Source: Bradyrhizobium sp. RP6
GTDB lineage: Bacteria > Pseudomonadota > Alphaproteobacteria > Rhizobiales > Xanthobacteraceae
Direction: 5' to 3'
Length of the DNA stretch: 39,866 nt
Assembly (NCBI RefSeq): GCF_003837805.1
Contig: NZ_RQIT01000037.1
Location: 1 to 39,866, forward strand
Under the pieces are notes generated by a model. It was given only the letters and a program-made list of their open reading frames with translations, was not told the DNA's origin and did no database searches. Below, piece by piece: positions 1 through 8,474 of this stretch. Position numbers and translations under genes: made by a program. Numbering within the stretch: position 1 is the first letter of the stretch; each line of letters opens with the position of its first letter.

Positions 1-62
1 TGATCTCGAATCCGGGCCTCATCAATTTGGATCACCTGACCCATGGCATTCCCATCGTTCAT
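1..62 (-). CDS. IS256-family transposase, N-terminal fragment cut by window edge
   Basis: Only the first 20 codons are in the window, read leftwards from ATG at 62. They give MNDGNAMGQVIQIDEARIRD, which matches the typical start of rhizobial Mutator/IS256-type transposases as I remember them. A GGAG ribosome site lies about 7 bases upstream of the ATG. The following stretch up to about position 122 (a GTACAGAGTCTTTCGCAC-like end on the minus strand) looks like the untranslated tip and terminal inverted repeat of the element, which would stop just short of the HdeD-like gene. It is a different element from the IS256 copy at 3978-5375. Whether it is intact cannot be judged. Confidence 0.7.
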   Translation of the reverse strand, partial: MNDGNAMGQVIQIDEARIRD

Positions 63-145
63 TCAAAGCTCCTTCATTCTAGAAGAAGCCGTCAATCCTG
101 AAAGTGCGAAAGACTCTGTACGTTATCACCAAGGGCGCCCGGCAA

Positions 146-739
146 TTACGTCAACGATCGTGACTTCACGATGGGACTGCGGCGTAGGCCGAAGCTGACT
201 CCAATCCAGCTCGCGCCCGCCACGATTAGATCGACGCCGAGAAACAGGCCCAGAATATAAACACTGCTTATCGGCCAACGCGCTAAGATCAACGATCCAA
301 TCAGCAGAGTAATGACGCCCGATATCGCCAGCCAGGACCGGGGCGTTGCGCGTTTGATGCTGAACGCCAGGATCAGGCGCATGATGCCGGCGGCGACCAG
401 CGATGCGCCGAGCGCCAGCGTAAGCAGCACAGCGGCGAGCGTAGGATTATCAAATGTCACAAGCCCCGCGACGATGTAGAGCGCACCCAAAAGAGCGCAT
501 AGCAAGAACTTGCCCCAGGTCTTAACCTGGAAAGCATTGATCATTTCGGCAACGCCGGCGACGATCATCATCACGCCAACTAGCACCACACTCGCCATCG
601 TCGCGAGCGCAACGCTACCAAGCGCCACGAAGCCAGTGATCAGATAAACTACGCCGAGGGCGAAAACCCAACCCCACTTCGTTAGCGAAGCGGTGCCCGG
701 ACCAGCTCGAAGCCGCACGATATCAGACGAACTTGTCAT
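146..739 (-). CDS. HdeD family (DUF308) membrane protein
   Basis: A 197-residue, strongly hydrophobic protein with about six membrane segments arranged as three hairpins, the pattern of the HdeD/DUF308 family. It begins MTSSSDIVRLR and has repeated glycine/alanine-rich helices such as LITGFVALGSVALATMASVVLV. HdeD in E. coli is an inner-membrane protein linked to acid resistance at high cell density; most family members have no defined reaction. I chose the ATG at 739 because GGAG sits about nine bases before it; a TTG 18 bases further upstream is in frame but less convincing. A small ORF ends 17 bases inside this gene, so the two may be translationally coupled. The family call is solid, the role is not known. 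Confidence 0.85.
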   Translation of the reverse strand: MTSSSDIVRLRAGPGTASLTKWGWVFALGVVYLITGFVALGSVALATMASVVLVGVMMIVAGVAEMINAFQVKTWGKFLLCALLGALYIVAGLVTFDNPTLAAVLLTLALGASLVAAGIMRLILAFSIKRATPRSWLAISGVITLLIGSLILARWPISSVYILGLFLGVDLIVAGASWIGVSFGLRRSPIVKSRSLT

Positions 740-887
740 GGAGGTCTCCGTTGCCAAAGCTGTGCCGCAGCATGGCGCGCCTAGCCATCGCTTTGTTGCG
801 ATTAGGGTTGAGCTTGCGGGCCGTTGCGAGCAGCCGACTCAGTGTGCCCATCAATCTATATGCTCGCCTGCTGGGTGCCATCCGCAT
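723..887 (-). CDS. small basic ORF overlapping the start of the HdeD-like gene
   Basis: A 54-residue reading frame begins at ATG 887 behind a strong GAGGAGG ribosome site and ends TGA at 723, overlapping the HdeD-like gene by 17 bases. The product (starts MRMAPSRRAYRLMGTLSRLL) is rich in Arg/Lys and has no membrane segment or motif I recognise. The overlap and the good ribosome site suggest either a genuine small protein made with the HdeD-like protein or a leader that couples its translation. No homologue comes to mind; it could also be chance. Confidence 0.45.
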   Translation of the reverse strand: MRMAPSRRAYRLMGTLSRLLATARKLNPNRNKAMARRAMLRHSFGNGDLHDKFV

Positions 888-1520
888 CGTGACCTCCTCT
901 CTTCGGGCTTGGACCGCATCCCAGGACGCGGGAGGACCACATTACTAAGCCCGGCGAGGCGGTGTCGTAGGCCGAGCAATTGGCGTGCCACGTTTTGCGA
1001 GCCGCGCGTCGAGAGCGAACCAGCTTCTTCGTGACGCGATCGTGAAATCGCGGCCGTTTGTGGCAGCTTGCCGCCAAACGTCTTAAGTCCGACGCGCATG
1101 AACGCGACAACATGAACATCTTGCGCGTGGCGGCGATTGGCCTAACCGCATTCTCGAGGGGGTGGTATGCGCGCCCACACGACGGAGTTGGACAAACACG
1201 AAGGCCGAAAGCTGTCATCCATCCGGTACATTATCCTCCTCGGAGCCACTGGTTACAGTACTCCCATGGCTGAGCGCTCCAGAACCGAGATGGGGAGTGA
1301 CGACGCCCTCGATAGTGATTCCCTCTCCTTTGGCACGGCAAATGCAGGTCTCCTGCAATGCGCGCGGCCTGAGGAGAAATCATCCTATGATCACGCGAAT
1401 GGGCCGCTCACGAAAGCTCAAGCCTACTCGGCGGCCGCAACCAACTCCTGATGAACCGGTCGAAGCAGCGTAATCCAACGAACGGCGTTGTCAGGCATCG
1501 CAATGGTCTACGGCGATGGG
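888..1520. other. intergenic stretch without a convincing gene
   Basis: Several short overlapping frames exist on both strands but none has a family signature, a good ribosome site and sensible composition together. The only signals I see are a weak sigma-54-like promoter at 1331-1346 and, at the right end, a tts-box-like sequence, both pointing towards the first PixA-like gene. Confidence 0.5.
1331..1346 (+). promoter_or_regulatory. weak sigma-54 (-24/-12)-like promoter
   Basis: The sequence TGGCACGGCAAATGCA has the -24 GG and the -12 GC with the required ten bases between them and one mismatch in the -12 block (ATGCA for TTGCA). It points towards the PixA-like gene 220 bases downstream. 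I did not find a clear TGT-N10-ACA NifA site upstream, so this is only a candidate. Confidence 0.25.
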
Positions 1521-1540
1521 GTGAGCTCGGCGAAAGCCGA
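1521..1540 (+). promoter_or_regulatory. tts-box-like sequence upstream of the first PixA-like gene
   Basis: GTGAGCTCGGCGAAAGCCGA keeps the spacing and the CGAAAGC half of the tts box but changes GTCAG to GTGAG and differs in the centre, about 14 of 18 positions. It ends only about 28 bases before the start codon, closer than the clear tts boxes here. It is weaker than the boxes at 15454, 24181 and 35775. Confidence 0.3.
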
Positions 1541-1568
1541 ACATTCCTCTTTGCAATGGAGAAGCATC

Positions 1569-2072
1569 ATGTCCAGAGTCACAGACGTTCTTGTTGCTTT
1601 TGATACGGAATCCATTCTTCAGAAGTACTCGAATCCGAGCAAAAGACCGGACAGCCCCACTCTCATTGATTTCCGCCATGTCTACATGATCACAAATCAG
1701 GACAACGTGATCAGTGGGCAAGCGGGCGGCGAGCTCGACCTGAAGGCCCAGGTCGGGGATTTGATTCGTTGGCGCGAGACCAGCCTCTCCCTTGGGTTCG
1801 AGAAGTCAGTGATCTTCTACCGCTTCATCGGAAACGTAGGGAACGAGCTGATCTCGACGCCGACCCCGCGGAAGGCGGAGGCCTCGTTCGCGCATCCCAA
1901 TCCTAGCAATCCGTCCGTGCCGACATGTCAGACGATCGCCAATTACTATTGGTCCTCGGAAACTTTGGCTATCGGACGAGTTACCTACCATTTCAACTTC
2001 ATGGTCGTCGATCGCAATTGCAGCGCGCTGGGATACTTCTCGTGGGATCCGTTCATCAGCATCCACAATTGA
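1569..2072 (+). CDS. AidA/PixA family inclusion-body protein (copy 1)
   Basis: A 167-residue protein of the AidA/PixA family. The signature parts are the start DVLVAFDTESIL, a central strand-rich region with HVYMIT and GELDLKA, and the ending HFNFMVVDRN...LGYFSWDPFI. PixA forms crystalline inclusions in Xenorhabdus and AidA is known from Burkholderia/Ralstonia as a quorum-sensing-dependent host-associated protein; the molecular job is unknown. The start at 1569 has GGAG about nine bases upstream; the longer frame upstream reads through regulatory-looking DNA and is unlikely. A paralogue lies 297 bases downstream on the same strand. Possible control: the tts-like sequence at 1521 and, less likely, a sigma-54-like site at 1331. 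Confidence 0.8.
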   Translation: MSRVTDVLVAFDTESILQKYSNPSKRPDSPTLIDFRHVYMITNQDNVISGQAGGELDLKAQVGDLIRWRETSLSLGFEKSVIFYRFIGNVGNELISTPTPRKAEASFAHPNPSNPSVPTCQTIANYYWSSETLAIGRVTYHFNFMVVDRNCSALGYFSWDPFISIHN

Positions 2073-2369
2073 TGCGGATGATCATCAAGGCGTCGAAGGA
2101 ACCGCGCAGCGGGGCAACGGCCATGATCCCAACCACCCTCGACTCCGAGGGTGGCATGAAATGGCAGGTGCGGAGCTTGCGGTCCGGAGGCGTGCCGACC
2201 TCACCCGTCGTCCCTGGCAGATCGGCCTTCTCGACCAGCTGTCGCCTTTTTCGCGTCGCTCTCGAATGAGACCGATTCGCCGTCAGCACCATCCAGTTCG
2301 GCCGGCCCAAGCACTTGGCAAGCTCCGCGGTTGCCGAGCATCCCACGGTCGGGAGGAAGGGAAACAGCA

Positions 2370-2924
2370 ATGGCCAAAGACAGACCCTCAACCAAGAGCC
2401 AACGCTCCGAGTCTAACGTTGCCGTTCTCATCATCGTCGACGCCGAGACGCTACTGTCACGGTATCCGAATGCCAGTCTCTCGCCCGAGGCGCCCGTACG
2501 CGTCGACAGTGAGCATCTCTATGTCCTGGCCGCGCGCGATGGCGGGCCACTCGGGAGCAATGACGGCCATCTCGATCTGACCGTCACGCCTGGCGTCCAT
2601 CTGCGCATCCGTGGAAGTGCCCTGGCCTTGAGAGGAGAGCATATCGTCGTGTTTGATGGGATCACGCAGGAACACGCTGGTGTCCTTTCCCCCTTTGAGC
2701 TTGTCCTGCGCCGAGCCTTGACCGTCGCGACGCCCAACTTCGAGAATTTGTTGCAGCCGGGCAACCAAAGCATCGACGACCATTTCTGGCAGAGCCAAGT
2801 GCTGGCCGATGGGGTGGCGGCTTGCGATCTGAACTTCATGGTCTTGAACAAGGCCTGCTTGGTGCTGGGATACTTCCGATGGCGTCTCCAGATCAACATC
2901 TCGGGTCTAAGGGAGGTGCCGTAG
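2370..2924 (+). CDS. AidA/PixA family inclusion-body protein (copy 2)
   Basis: A 184-residue paralogue of the upstream gene. Shared landmarks in order: NVAVLIIVDAETLLSRYPN near residue 15-35, HLYVLAARDG, DGHLDLTVTPG, DDHFWQSQVLADG and CDLNFMVLNKAC..LGYFRW at the end. The ATG at 2370 follows a GGGAGGAAGGGAAA purine run; an in-frame start 39 bases earlier is not needed by the family alignment. The two copies are clearly diverged, so the duplication is old. Tandem AidA-type genes are seen in other proteobacteria. Function is unproven; a stress- or host-associated storage or inclusion protein is the usual suggestion. Confidence 0.8.
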   Translation: MAKDRPSTKSQRSESNVAVLIIVDAETLLSRYPNASLSPEAPVRVDSEHLYVLAARDGGPLGSNDGHLDLTVTPGVHLRIRGSALALRGEHIVVFDGITQEHAGVLSPFELVLRRALTVATPNFENLLQPGNQSIDDHFWQSQVLADGVAACDLNFMVLNKACLVLGYFRWRLQINISGLREVP

Positions 2925-3124
2925 TCGGCCGCTCCGAGCGCGGTCGTTCAATCCCGAACCCGGCTGGGAGTTCTGTGAGAGCTCCTGGAATAGCCAGTTC
3001 TCGCGATGTCGCTCGGCCCGTTTAGCGGCTCAAATATCATGTATCGACGAGGGTACTGGCCGTGATCGAGAAGGCCAGCCGCAGCAAGGAATTCCGGACT
3101 CTTAACTCGAGGCGGCGCCGAGCC

Positions 3125-3977
3125 TTATCGCCGGCAGCGACCTTGCTCGTTGATGACCGTGACCATCTCGTGCTCGTAGCCAGCGCCGACGCCTTCGGCC
3201 TCGTCTAGCTTGGCGCGCTCGGCTGGATCGAAGCTGAACAGGACTCCGATCACTGTGTTGTTGTTACCACTAGCAAATGCGTTGCACTTCCCAGACAGGT
3301 CCCTGCTGCGCTTATGGAAGCGAAGCGCATGCCCGGGCAAGATAGCAATGCCGAGCGGCTTGCAGCTCGGCATTCGCTTGCGCAGCCATGCGGTCGACAT
3401 GTTGGACCCGTAGGCAAGATAGACGCCTGGCTCCGGTGGCCCGGTTTTTGCTTTCTTCAGCGGCTCGATCGGCGGATCGCCCGGCCTGACGATCGTGCGC
3501 AGCGGAACCGTCATGATGCTGTGCTCTTCGGACTTTTCGCCTTCGCGAGTGATAATGGGCTGTCCATCCTCCAGGTCGAGGATTGGGACGGGCCTGCCGG
3601 TCCATCCACAATCAGCGCAGCGCGGTCGTTCCCAGAGTACGCCGGGTGCGGCAGCGTTTTCAGCGTGTTCTGGTTCGAGATGCGGCGAGCCGCAGTTCGG
3701 GCATTCCTCAGGCACACCGCGCAACGCACGAATGATCGATCGGGACAGCATTCCGCTGGCAACCTGGACATCACATGCGCCATGTCGGCATCAAGCCAGG
3801 TGGCGGACTTTGAATGCGTTAGCCAGTTGGAAAACGTCCATGCGGTCTCCAGAGCGCTTTTAACGGCCCCGCGACGCTCTTTGTTGGTGTCGCCCGGCAG
3901 AAGCTCGTTGCAGATGATTTCCGTCCACGCGCGGAAGTTCGCATGCTGCGGCGGTGTGTCGGTCCACATTGCCGAGT
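3125..3977 (-). pseudogene. C-terminal part of an IS-interrupted gene, joined to a truncated gamma-glutamylcyclotransferase
   Basis: Read from the IS256 edge, the frame from 3969 (MWTDTPPQHANFRAW...) directly continues the frame that enters the element from the other side once one copy of the 9-bp duplication is removed. Near 3755-3800 the frame must shift to reach a zinc ribbon with two CxxC pairs (CPNCG...CADCG, around 3590-3700). The same frame then runs into a gamma-glutamylcyclotransferase-like domain with the hallmark YGSNM and the region of the catalytic glutamate (LDEAEGV), stopping at 3125, well before a normal GGCT domain ends. So three kinds of damage are visible: IS insertion, a frameshift and a 3' truncation. 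Whether the zinc-ribbon and GGCT parts were ever one protein is unclear; the joint could be a deletion scar. Confidence 0.7.
3969..3977 (+). repeat. left copy of 9-bp IS256 target duplication
   Basis: TTGCCGAGT immediately outside the left inverted repeat; the identical partner is at 5376-5384. Removing the element plus one copy restores the reading frame GAC-TCG-GCA-ATG of the interrupted gene on the minus strand. Confidence 0.92.
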
Positions 3978-5375
3978 GAGCTATGGCTGATTTTGGGTGA
4001 CGCGGCCTGATCAGGCGGCGTGGCTTTCAGTGTTCGGAATGACTTCGATTCCGTCGATGAACTTTACACCGGCGATGACTTTCGGCAACTGGTTCGTGCT
4101 CTTCAATCGCCGCCAGGTCTTCGATGCGGCGTCGATGAGCTTGAACACCATCAGCTTCGCGGTTTGTTGCGACAGCGATCCCTTGGTCCCCACCGTTCGG
4201 TGGCGCACCGTGGCGAAGACGCTCTCGATCGGGTTCGAGCTGCGTAGGTGGATCCAGTGCTCAGCAGGGAAGTCGAAGAAGGCGAGCAGCGCGTGGCGAT
4301 CCTTGATCAGGCACTCCACCGCACGTTCGTATTTGACGTGGTATTTCTCGACGAAGACGTCGATCGCGGTTTCAGCTTCGGCCCGGTGTGGGGCCAGATA
4401 GATGTTCCGCAGGTCGTTCTTCATGGGGCCCTGCACGGATTTGGCGACCTTGTCGAGTACGTTGCTCACTTTATGGCACCAGCATCGTTGGTGCCGCGTG
4501 CCGGGAAAGGCCTCATCCAGTGCCTTCCAGAAGCCGAGGGCGCCGTCGCCGATGGCGAGTTGCGGGGCAATCCGTAACCCGCGTTGCCGCAGGTCGATCA
4601 GGAGTTCGCGCCAGCTCTGCGCGCTCTCGCGCACGCCGACCTGGAAGCCGATCAGCTCCCTCTTGCCTTCCGGCGTGGTACCAATCAGCAGCAGCATGCA
4701 TTCGCTGTGATCTTCCATGCGGGCCTGCAGGTACACGCCATCGGCCCAGATGTAGACATAGCGACGCGCCGACAGATCGCGTCTCTGCCAGCGTTCGTAC
4801 TCGACCTGCCAATCGGCCTTCAGGCCGGCGATCACCGAAGGCGACAGGTTCGGCGCTTCCTTGCCGAGCAGCGCCGAGAGCGCCTCCTGGAAGTCGCCGG
4901 TCGAGATGCCGCGCAAATAGAGGACCGGGATCAAGGCATCCAGGCTCTTCGTCCGCCGCGCCCATAGCGGCAGGATTGCCGAACTGAAGCGGAGGCGGTC
5001 GCCTGGCCCGCTCGCTCCGCGGTCGCGGACCTTGGGACGAGCGACCTCCACCGGACCGATGCCGGTCGCAATCGCGCGCACCGGACCGTGCCCATGTCGG
5101 ACCAGGCGCGCCCGACCGTCGGGCAGCGTCAGATTGGCCGTGCTGGCCAGAAACGCGCCAACCTCGATCTCGATCGCCCTAGCAAGCAGGTCCCGCGCGC
5201 CGGCTCGAACGATATCGGTCAGTGGATCATCAACCGCGGACGGCTGACGGAAGCAAGAACATTGGTAGTCTCGGTCATGGCGTATCGCTCTCCTCAAGAG
5301 GTTCTGGCAGGCTCGTCACCCGCCTCGATACGCCGCCTTCCTCACACCGTCATCACCCAGATTCCGCCATAGCTC
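3978..5375 (-). mobile_element. complete IS256-family insertion sequence
   Basis: A 1398-bp element with one transposase gene. The ends are imperfect inverted repeats: GAGCTATGGCTGATTTTGGG at the left and, on the other strand, GAGCTATGGCGGAATCTGGG at the right. It is flanked by a perfect 9-bp direct repeat, TTGCCGAGT, at 3969-3977 and 5376-5384, the expected target duplication for this family. The insertion splits a gene whose frame is restored exactly when the element and one repeat are removed, so it is a simple, fairly recent insertion. A decayed relative lies at 14341-15403. Confidence 0.93.
4011..5278 (-). CDS. IS256-family transposase, apparent one-base frameshift near the start
   Basis: About 420 residues with the Mutator/IS256 DDE layout: first Asp in IWADGVYLQAR, second Asp in AIGDGALGFW, the H-x-RCWCHK motif, and the Glu in SNPIESVFATVRHRT. 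The natural start looks to be ATG 5278 (MTETTNVLA...), with GAGGAG upstream, but that frame hits a stop after 19 codons; the long open frame is picked up after about nine codons (FRQPSAVDDPLTD). One missing base near 5250 explains this. An in-frame TTG at 5297 could start the long frame, but the ribosome site suits 5278. The catalytic part is intact; translation of this copy may be impaired. Confidence 0.85.
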
Positions 5376-5384
5376 TTGCCGAGT
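5376..5384 (+). repeat. right copy of 9-bp IS256 target duplication
   Basis: TTGCCGAGT immediately outside the right inverted repeat, identical to 3969-3977. Confidence 0.92.
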
Positions 5385-5814
5385 CCTGCGCGACGCCGAT
5401 TAGTTCGAGTAGCGCCTCGCGGCATCGGACGCCAACGGCCTGATAGTCAGTGAGGCTCTGGGCCTGTGTCAGGGCGGTTCCGGCTTCTTCCATCTTCGCG
5501 AACACGTTAGCGAACGGGAGTATGCGTAGATCATTCTCACGCTGTTCTTCCGTGCGCGGGACGCGGAGGATCAGGCCAATATGGAAGGTCAGGGCAAGGT
5601 CCATACTTGGGAATTGCTCCTGAGAGTAGAGCTTCGTGCCGCCCGTGATGACCCACCAGCGATCCTTATTGGTGTGGATGTCCCACACATCGTGGCGCGT
5701 GTGCCCGACGGTCTCCGAGTAGACCTTCTGCATGAAAGTCACTCCGAGATCGGCCGCCTGCCATTCAAAGTATTCTCGGACTTCCTCGATCTCTTCTTCG
5801 GTGGCTTTCAACAT
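5376..5814 (-). pseudogene. N-terminal part of the IS256-interrupted gene
   Basis: Starts at ATG 5814 with GGGAG six bases upstream and gives MLKATEEEIEEVREYFEWQA... for 146 codons before meeting the IS256 end. The part near the insertion, REALLELIGVAQDSA, and its continuation beyond the element (AVKSALETAWTFSNWLTHS) are helical and look to me like a HEPN/AbiV-type region followed by a zinc ribbon. That similarity is weak and is inference. The 5' region carries no IS scar, so the gene may have been functional until the insertion and the downstream frameshift. The long open frame upstream of 5814 is not supported. Confidence 0.65.
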
Positions 5815-5974
5815 GATCGGCTCCCGCGACGGGCTCGTCGCACCGCGGCTGTAAAGGGTTTGCGAAAGCCTCAACAATAGACGAGTCGCGGAGCTTCCAA
5901 AATCCGGCGCGGCAACACGGGATGTCCGCTTCCACGAGCGGTAATGCTCTGATTGATCGTAAGATTTCCGCTTA

Positions 5975-5991
5975 GCCGTTCGGAAGCTGAC
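5975..5991 (-). promoter_or_regulatory. weak tts-box-like sequence
   Basis: On the minus strand GTCAGCTTCCGAACGGC keeps the full GTCAGCTTC half but only part of the CGAAAGC half. It lies about 160 bases upstream of the interrupted gene starting at 5814. Chance is a fair explanation. Confidence 0.2.
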
Positions 5992-6278
5992 GTCTGCCCC
6001 TTTAACACACCTAGAGCGCCCGGAGCCCGGCCAGCTCCGCAATCTACGGCTCACAATGGAGGCAACCGACGGCGGCCGGGATCGCTCATCGCGCGCCTGT
6101 GCCGGTCGAGACGATCGAGCCCGGCACGTGAGAAAGTTGGATAGATCAAGAGCTTGTGCGCAGTGCACCCTCATTTTTGGTGGGTGGACTCTTCCGTTTC
6201 GATCCCCCTAGATGGCGGAACGCTGTGCAATTACCCGGGCGCTGCGCTCGCTAGCAATTTCCTCCGGAGCTCCTAAAA

Positions 6279-7415
6279 ATGTCTGCCGATCGGCCGGCCA
6301 CGTGGCTCGCGATGCGTCTTGCATTTTTTGTCGCTGGTTTTGGTACGGCGGCCTGGGCGCCGCTGGTGCCGTTCGCGAAGGAACGACTGGCGGTCGACGA
6401 GGGCGTTCTCGGTTTTCTGCTGCTATGCCTAGGTTTGGGCTCGGTTCTCGCGATGCTTTTGACCGCCTTGTTGAGTGCGCGCTACGGCAGTAAACCGATT
6501 ATCCTGATCGGTGGGTTCAGCCTTACACCCATCCTTCCTTGCCTGGTGGTTGCCGATACGCCTTGGGCGCTCGGGGCCGCGCTGGTCGCCTTCGGCGCCT
6601 CGCTCGGCGCGATCGATGTCGCTGCGAATATCTGTGCGGTCGAGGTGGAACGTGCAGCCAAGCGTCCGCTGATGTCCGGGTTTCACGCGCAATTCAGCAT
6701 CGGCGGCTTTGCCGGCTCCGCCGCGATGACCATATTGCTCTGGTCGAATGTTGGTGCTTTTGCATCAACCCTGATCTGCTCGAGTTTCATGGCGAGCGTC
6801 ATGGTGCTGACTTGGTCGCGATTGCCCCAAATAGCGCAAGCTCAGCGAGGGGTTTTGTTCGTCATGCCGCATGCCATTGTGGTGCTGCTGGCGGTATTAG
6901 CAGCGATCACGTTTCTTATTGAGGGAGCCATACTCGACTGGAGCGCCTTGCTGCTGGTGGACCGTGGCCTTGTACCGAAAGCGCAGGGTGGACTCGGCTT
7001 CATGCTGTTCTCCATTAGCATGACCGTCGGGCGCCTCGGAGGCGATTCCGTAGTGTCGCGCGTTGGCGACCGCGCGACACTAGTGGTCGGCAGTCTGATG
7101 GCCGTCGCGGGTTTTGCGCTTCTGCTGGCCGCCCCAGGCGCCCCCTTCGCGATGGCAGGTTTCCTGCTCATTGGTCTTGGTTCATCGAACCTGGTTCCGA
7201 TTCTCTTCCGGAGGGCCGGCACTCAGAAGGTAATGCCTGCAGGTCTAGCGGTTGCCGCGATCACCACGGTTGGCTATGCGGGACTCCTCGTTGGACCGGG
7301 GTTCGTCGGTTTCCTCGCCAACCTCGCAGGGTTGCCGAGCGCATTTGCGATGTTGGCCGCACTCATGTGTCTGGTCACCCTGTCGGCGCGCATTGTCACC
7401 ATCGAGGCGCGCTGA
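6279..7415 (+). CDS. MFS transporter, 12-helix, YbjJ-like
   Basis: A 378-residue integral membrane protein with about 12 hydrophobic segments and a central break near residue 190-200. It resembles the small YbjJ/sugar-MFS group (FVAGFGTAAWAPLVPFAKERL at the first helix, LMSGFHAQFSIGGFAGSA in the fifth). MFS carriers move small solutes using ion gradients; the substrate cannot be read from sequence. ATG 6279 follows TCCGGAGCTCC, a good ribosome site. It stands alone, with IS debris on both sides. The frame is intact and codon use looks normal, so it is probably expressed. Confidence 0.85.
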   Translation: MSADRPATWLAMRLAFFVAGFGTAAWAPLVPFAKERLAVDEGVLGFLLLCLGLGSVLAMLLTALLSARYGSKPIILIGGFSLTPILPCLVVADTPWALGAALVAFGASLGAIDVAANICAVEVERAAKRPLMSGFHAQFSIGGFAGSAAMTILLWSNVGAFASTLICSSFMASVMVLTWSRLPQIAQAQRGVLFVMPHAIVVLLAVLAAITFLIEGAILDWSALLLVDRGLVPKAQGGLGFMLFSISMTVGRLGGDSVVSRVGDRATLVVGSLMAVAGFALLLAAPGAPFAMAGFLLIGLGSSNLVPILFRRAGTQKVMPAGLAVAAITTVGYAGLLVGPGFVGFLANLAGLPSAFAMLAALMCLVTLSARIVTIEAR

Positions 7416-7722
7416 GATCGACGCGCCAGCGACACGCGCAGCTCGGCGGATGGCGGCACAAGCGAGCGCCTTCAGGCGATCGACGATCAGGCAGTGATCC
7501 GCCGCTGATGATGCGGAAGGCGCGCCGGCTCAAATTGAGGGGCTTCGCGCTAAACTCCCGAGGTTTTTCGGACCCAATTGTTGGCTCCTCAGTGTTGGCT
7601 CTTCACGTCATGGGCCGGGATCCTTTTCGGCTCGGTCGACGTGGCATTCCAGTTTACGCGGTGTCTGCCCGAGAATGTTGCGAACGAAGAAGTTTAGTGT
7701 CCTGAACCAACAATTCGCAAGA
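7416..7722. other. intergenic, no gene seen
   Basis: Short frames only. The right part, around 7690-7722, looks like the tail of the IS630 remnant that follows. Confidence 0.4.
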
Positions 7723-7870
7723 TCACCAAGCCTGAGTTTGGGCGTTGTATCGGCAGAACCGTTCGGTGGAAGCGAGGATGTCGTCGGCGGATTTGGTCCA
7801 TTTGAGCGGCTTGGGATCGTCGTTGTGACGACTGATGAAGTCCATGATGTCTGCGCGCAGAGCCTGTAGC
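7723..7870 (-). pseudogene. IS630-family transposase, C-terminal remnant
   Basis: On the minus strand the frame reads LRADIMDFISRHNDDPKPLK and then WTKSADDILASTERFC, the characteristic C-terminal end of IS630-type transposases (HNxDPKPFxWTKxAxxIL). No catalytic part remains and no terminal repeats are identifiable. It marks an old insertion next to the nod-box peptide relic. Confidence 0.75.
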
Positions 7871-8135
7871 CGAACACACCAATGAAATTCCAGCGATCTC
7901 TGCAGTCGTAGCATCGGTCATGAAGAGATCGCTTGTGCACTCATCAGGATTGTGACGGCCCCTCGGGCAGCACACGTCCGGTCTCCAAGGAGTGCGAGTC
8001 ATTGGGGTCCGAACGATGCAGTCACCGCGTTTGTCCGATTGCTCCGCTCAATGACCGCGTCGAGGCCGCCGAGACGCCGACCATAAAGGCTTTCCCGAGC
8101 GACTCATAACCGAGGCCGCGCAGATGTTCGAACTC

Positions 8136-8182
8136 ATCCATTCCTTCGATGGACCGGATCAAGAGAATCAATTTACCACTTC
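8136..8182 (+). promoter_or_regulatory. nod box (NodD binding site), one base short
   Basis: ATCCAT, six bases, GATG, six bases, ATC, then AAGAGAATCAATTTACC. The consensus is ATCCAT-N6-GATG-N6-ATC-N-AAACAATCRATTTTACC. Spacing of all 5' blocks is exact; the T-run has three T instead of four. It ends about 60 bases before the ATG of the peptide relic at 8242. NodD proteins bind such boxes and activate transcription with legume flavonoids. The block structure matches the box at 39389-39435. Confidence 0.85.
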
Positions 8183-8241
8183 CGGCGCCTTCATATATCC
8201 GTGAGGACGGCTTGGGGTCGATCTAACGGAGCGACTCTGGA

Positions 8242-8447
8242 ATGAAAAAATTGCTGTTTGAACTGCAAGCGCCGTCGCGCTTGCAACGGCGGCAGTGCCG
8301 GCCTTTGTTGCTGAGGCCGCCGCTCAACCCGTCGCCACCAAGGTGCAGGTAGCCGATACGTCATATCCTCAATGCGCGGACGACCCATTGAATGGTATCT
8401 GCGATCTGTTTTTTTGTTTGACCGATCCGGCGTGCGTACAGCACTAA
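8242..8447 (+). pseudogene. nod-box-linked secreted four-Cys peptide gene, frameshifted copy
   Basis: From ATG 8242 the first eight or so codons (MKKLLFE) are in one frame and the rest, LATAAVPAFVAEAAAQPVA then VADTSYPQCADDPLNGICDL and FFCLTDPACVQH, is in another: one base has been lost between about 8255 and 8270. With that base restored the product would be 68 residues, the same length as the intact copy at 39120-39335 counted from its MKK. The signal-peptide-like hydrophobic part and all four cysteines (C-x8-C-x4-C-x5-C) are preserved, so loss of function is recent or the frameshift is a sequence error. The nod box lies upstream and paired hairpins follow the stop, as in the other copy. 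I know of no named family. Confidence 0.75.
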
Positions 8448-8474
8448 TCGCGGATAACAAACGAAGCATAAAAT

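Noticed and set aside
3314..3979. 221-codon plus-strand frame
   Set aside because: Opposite strand of the broken zinc-ribbon/GGCT gene, whose motifs are recognisable on the minus strand.
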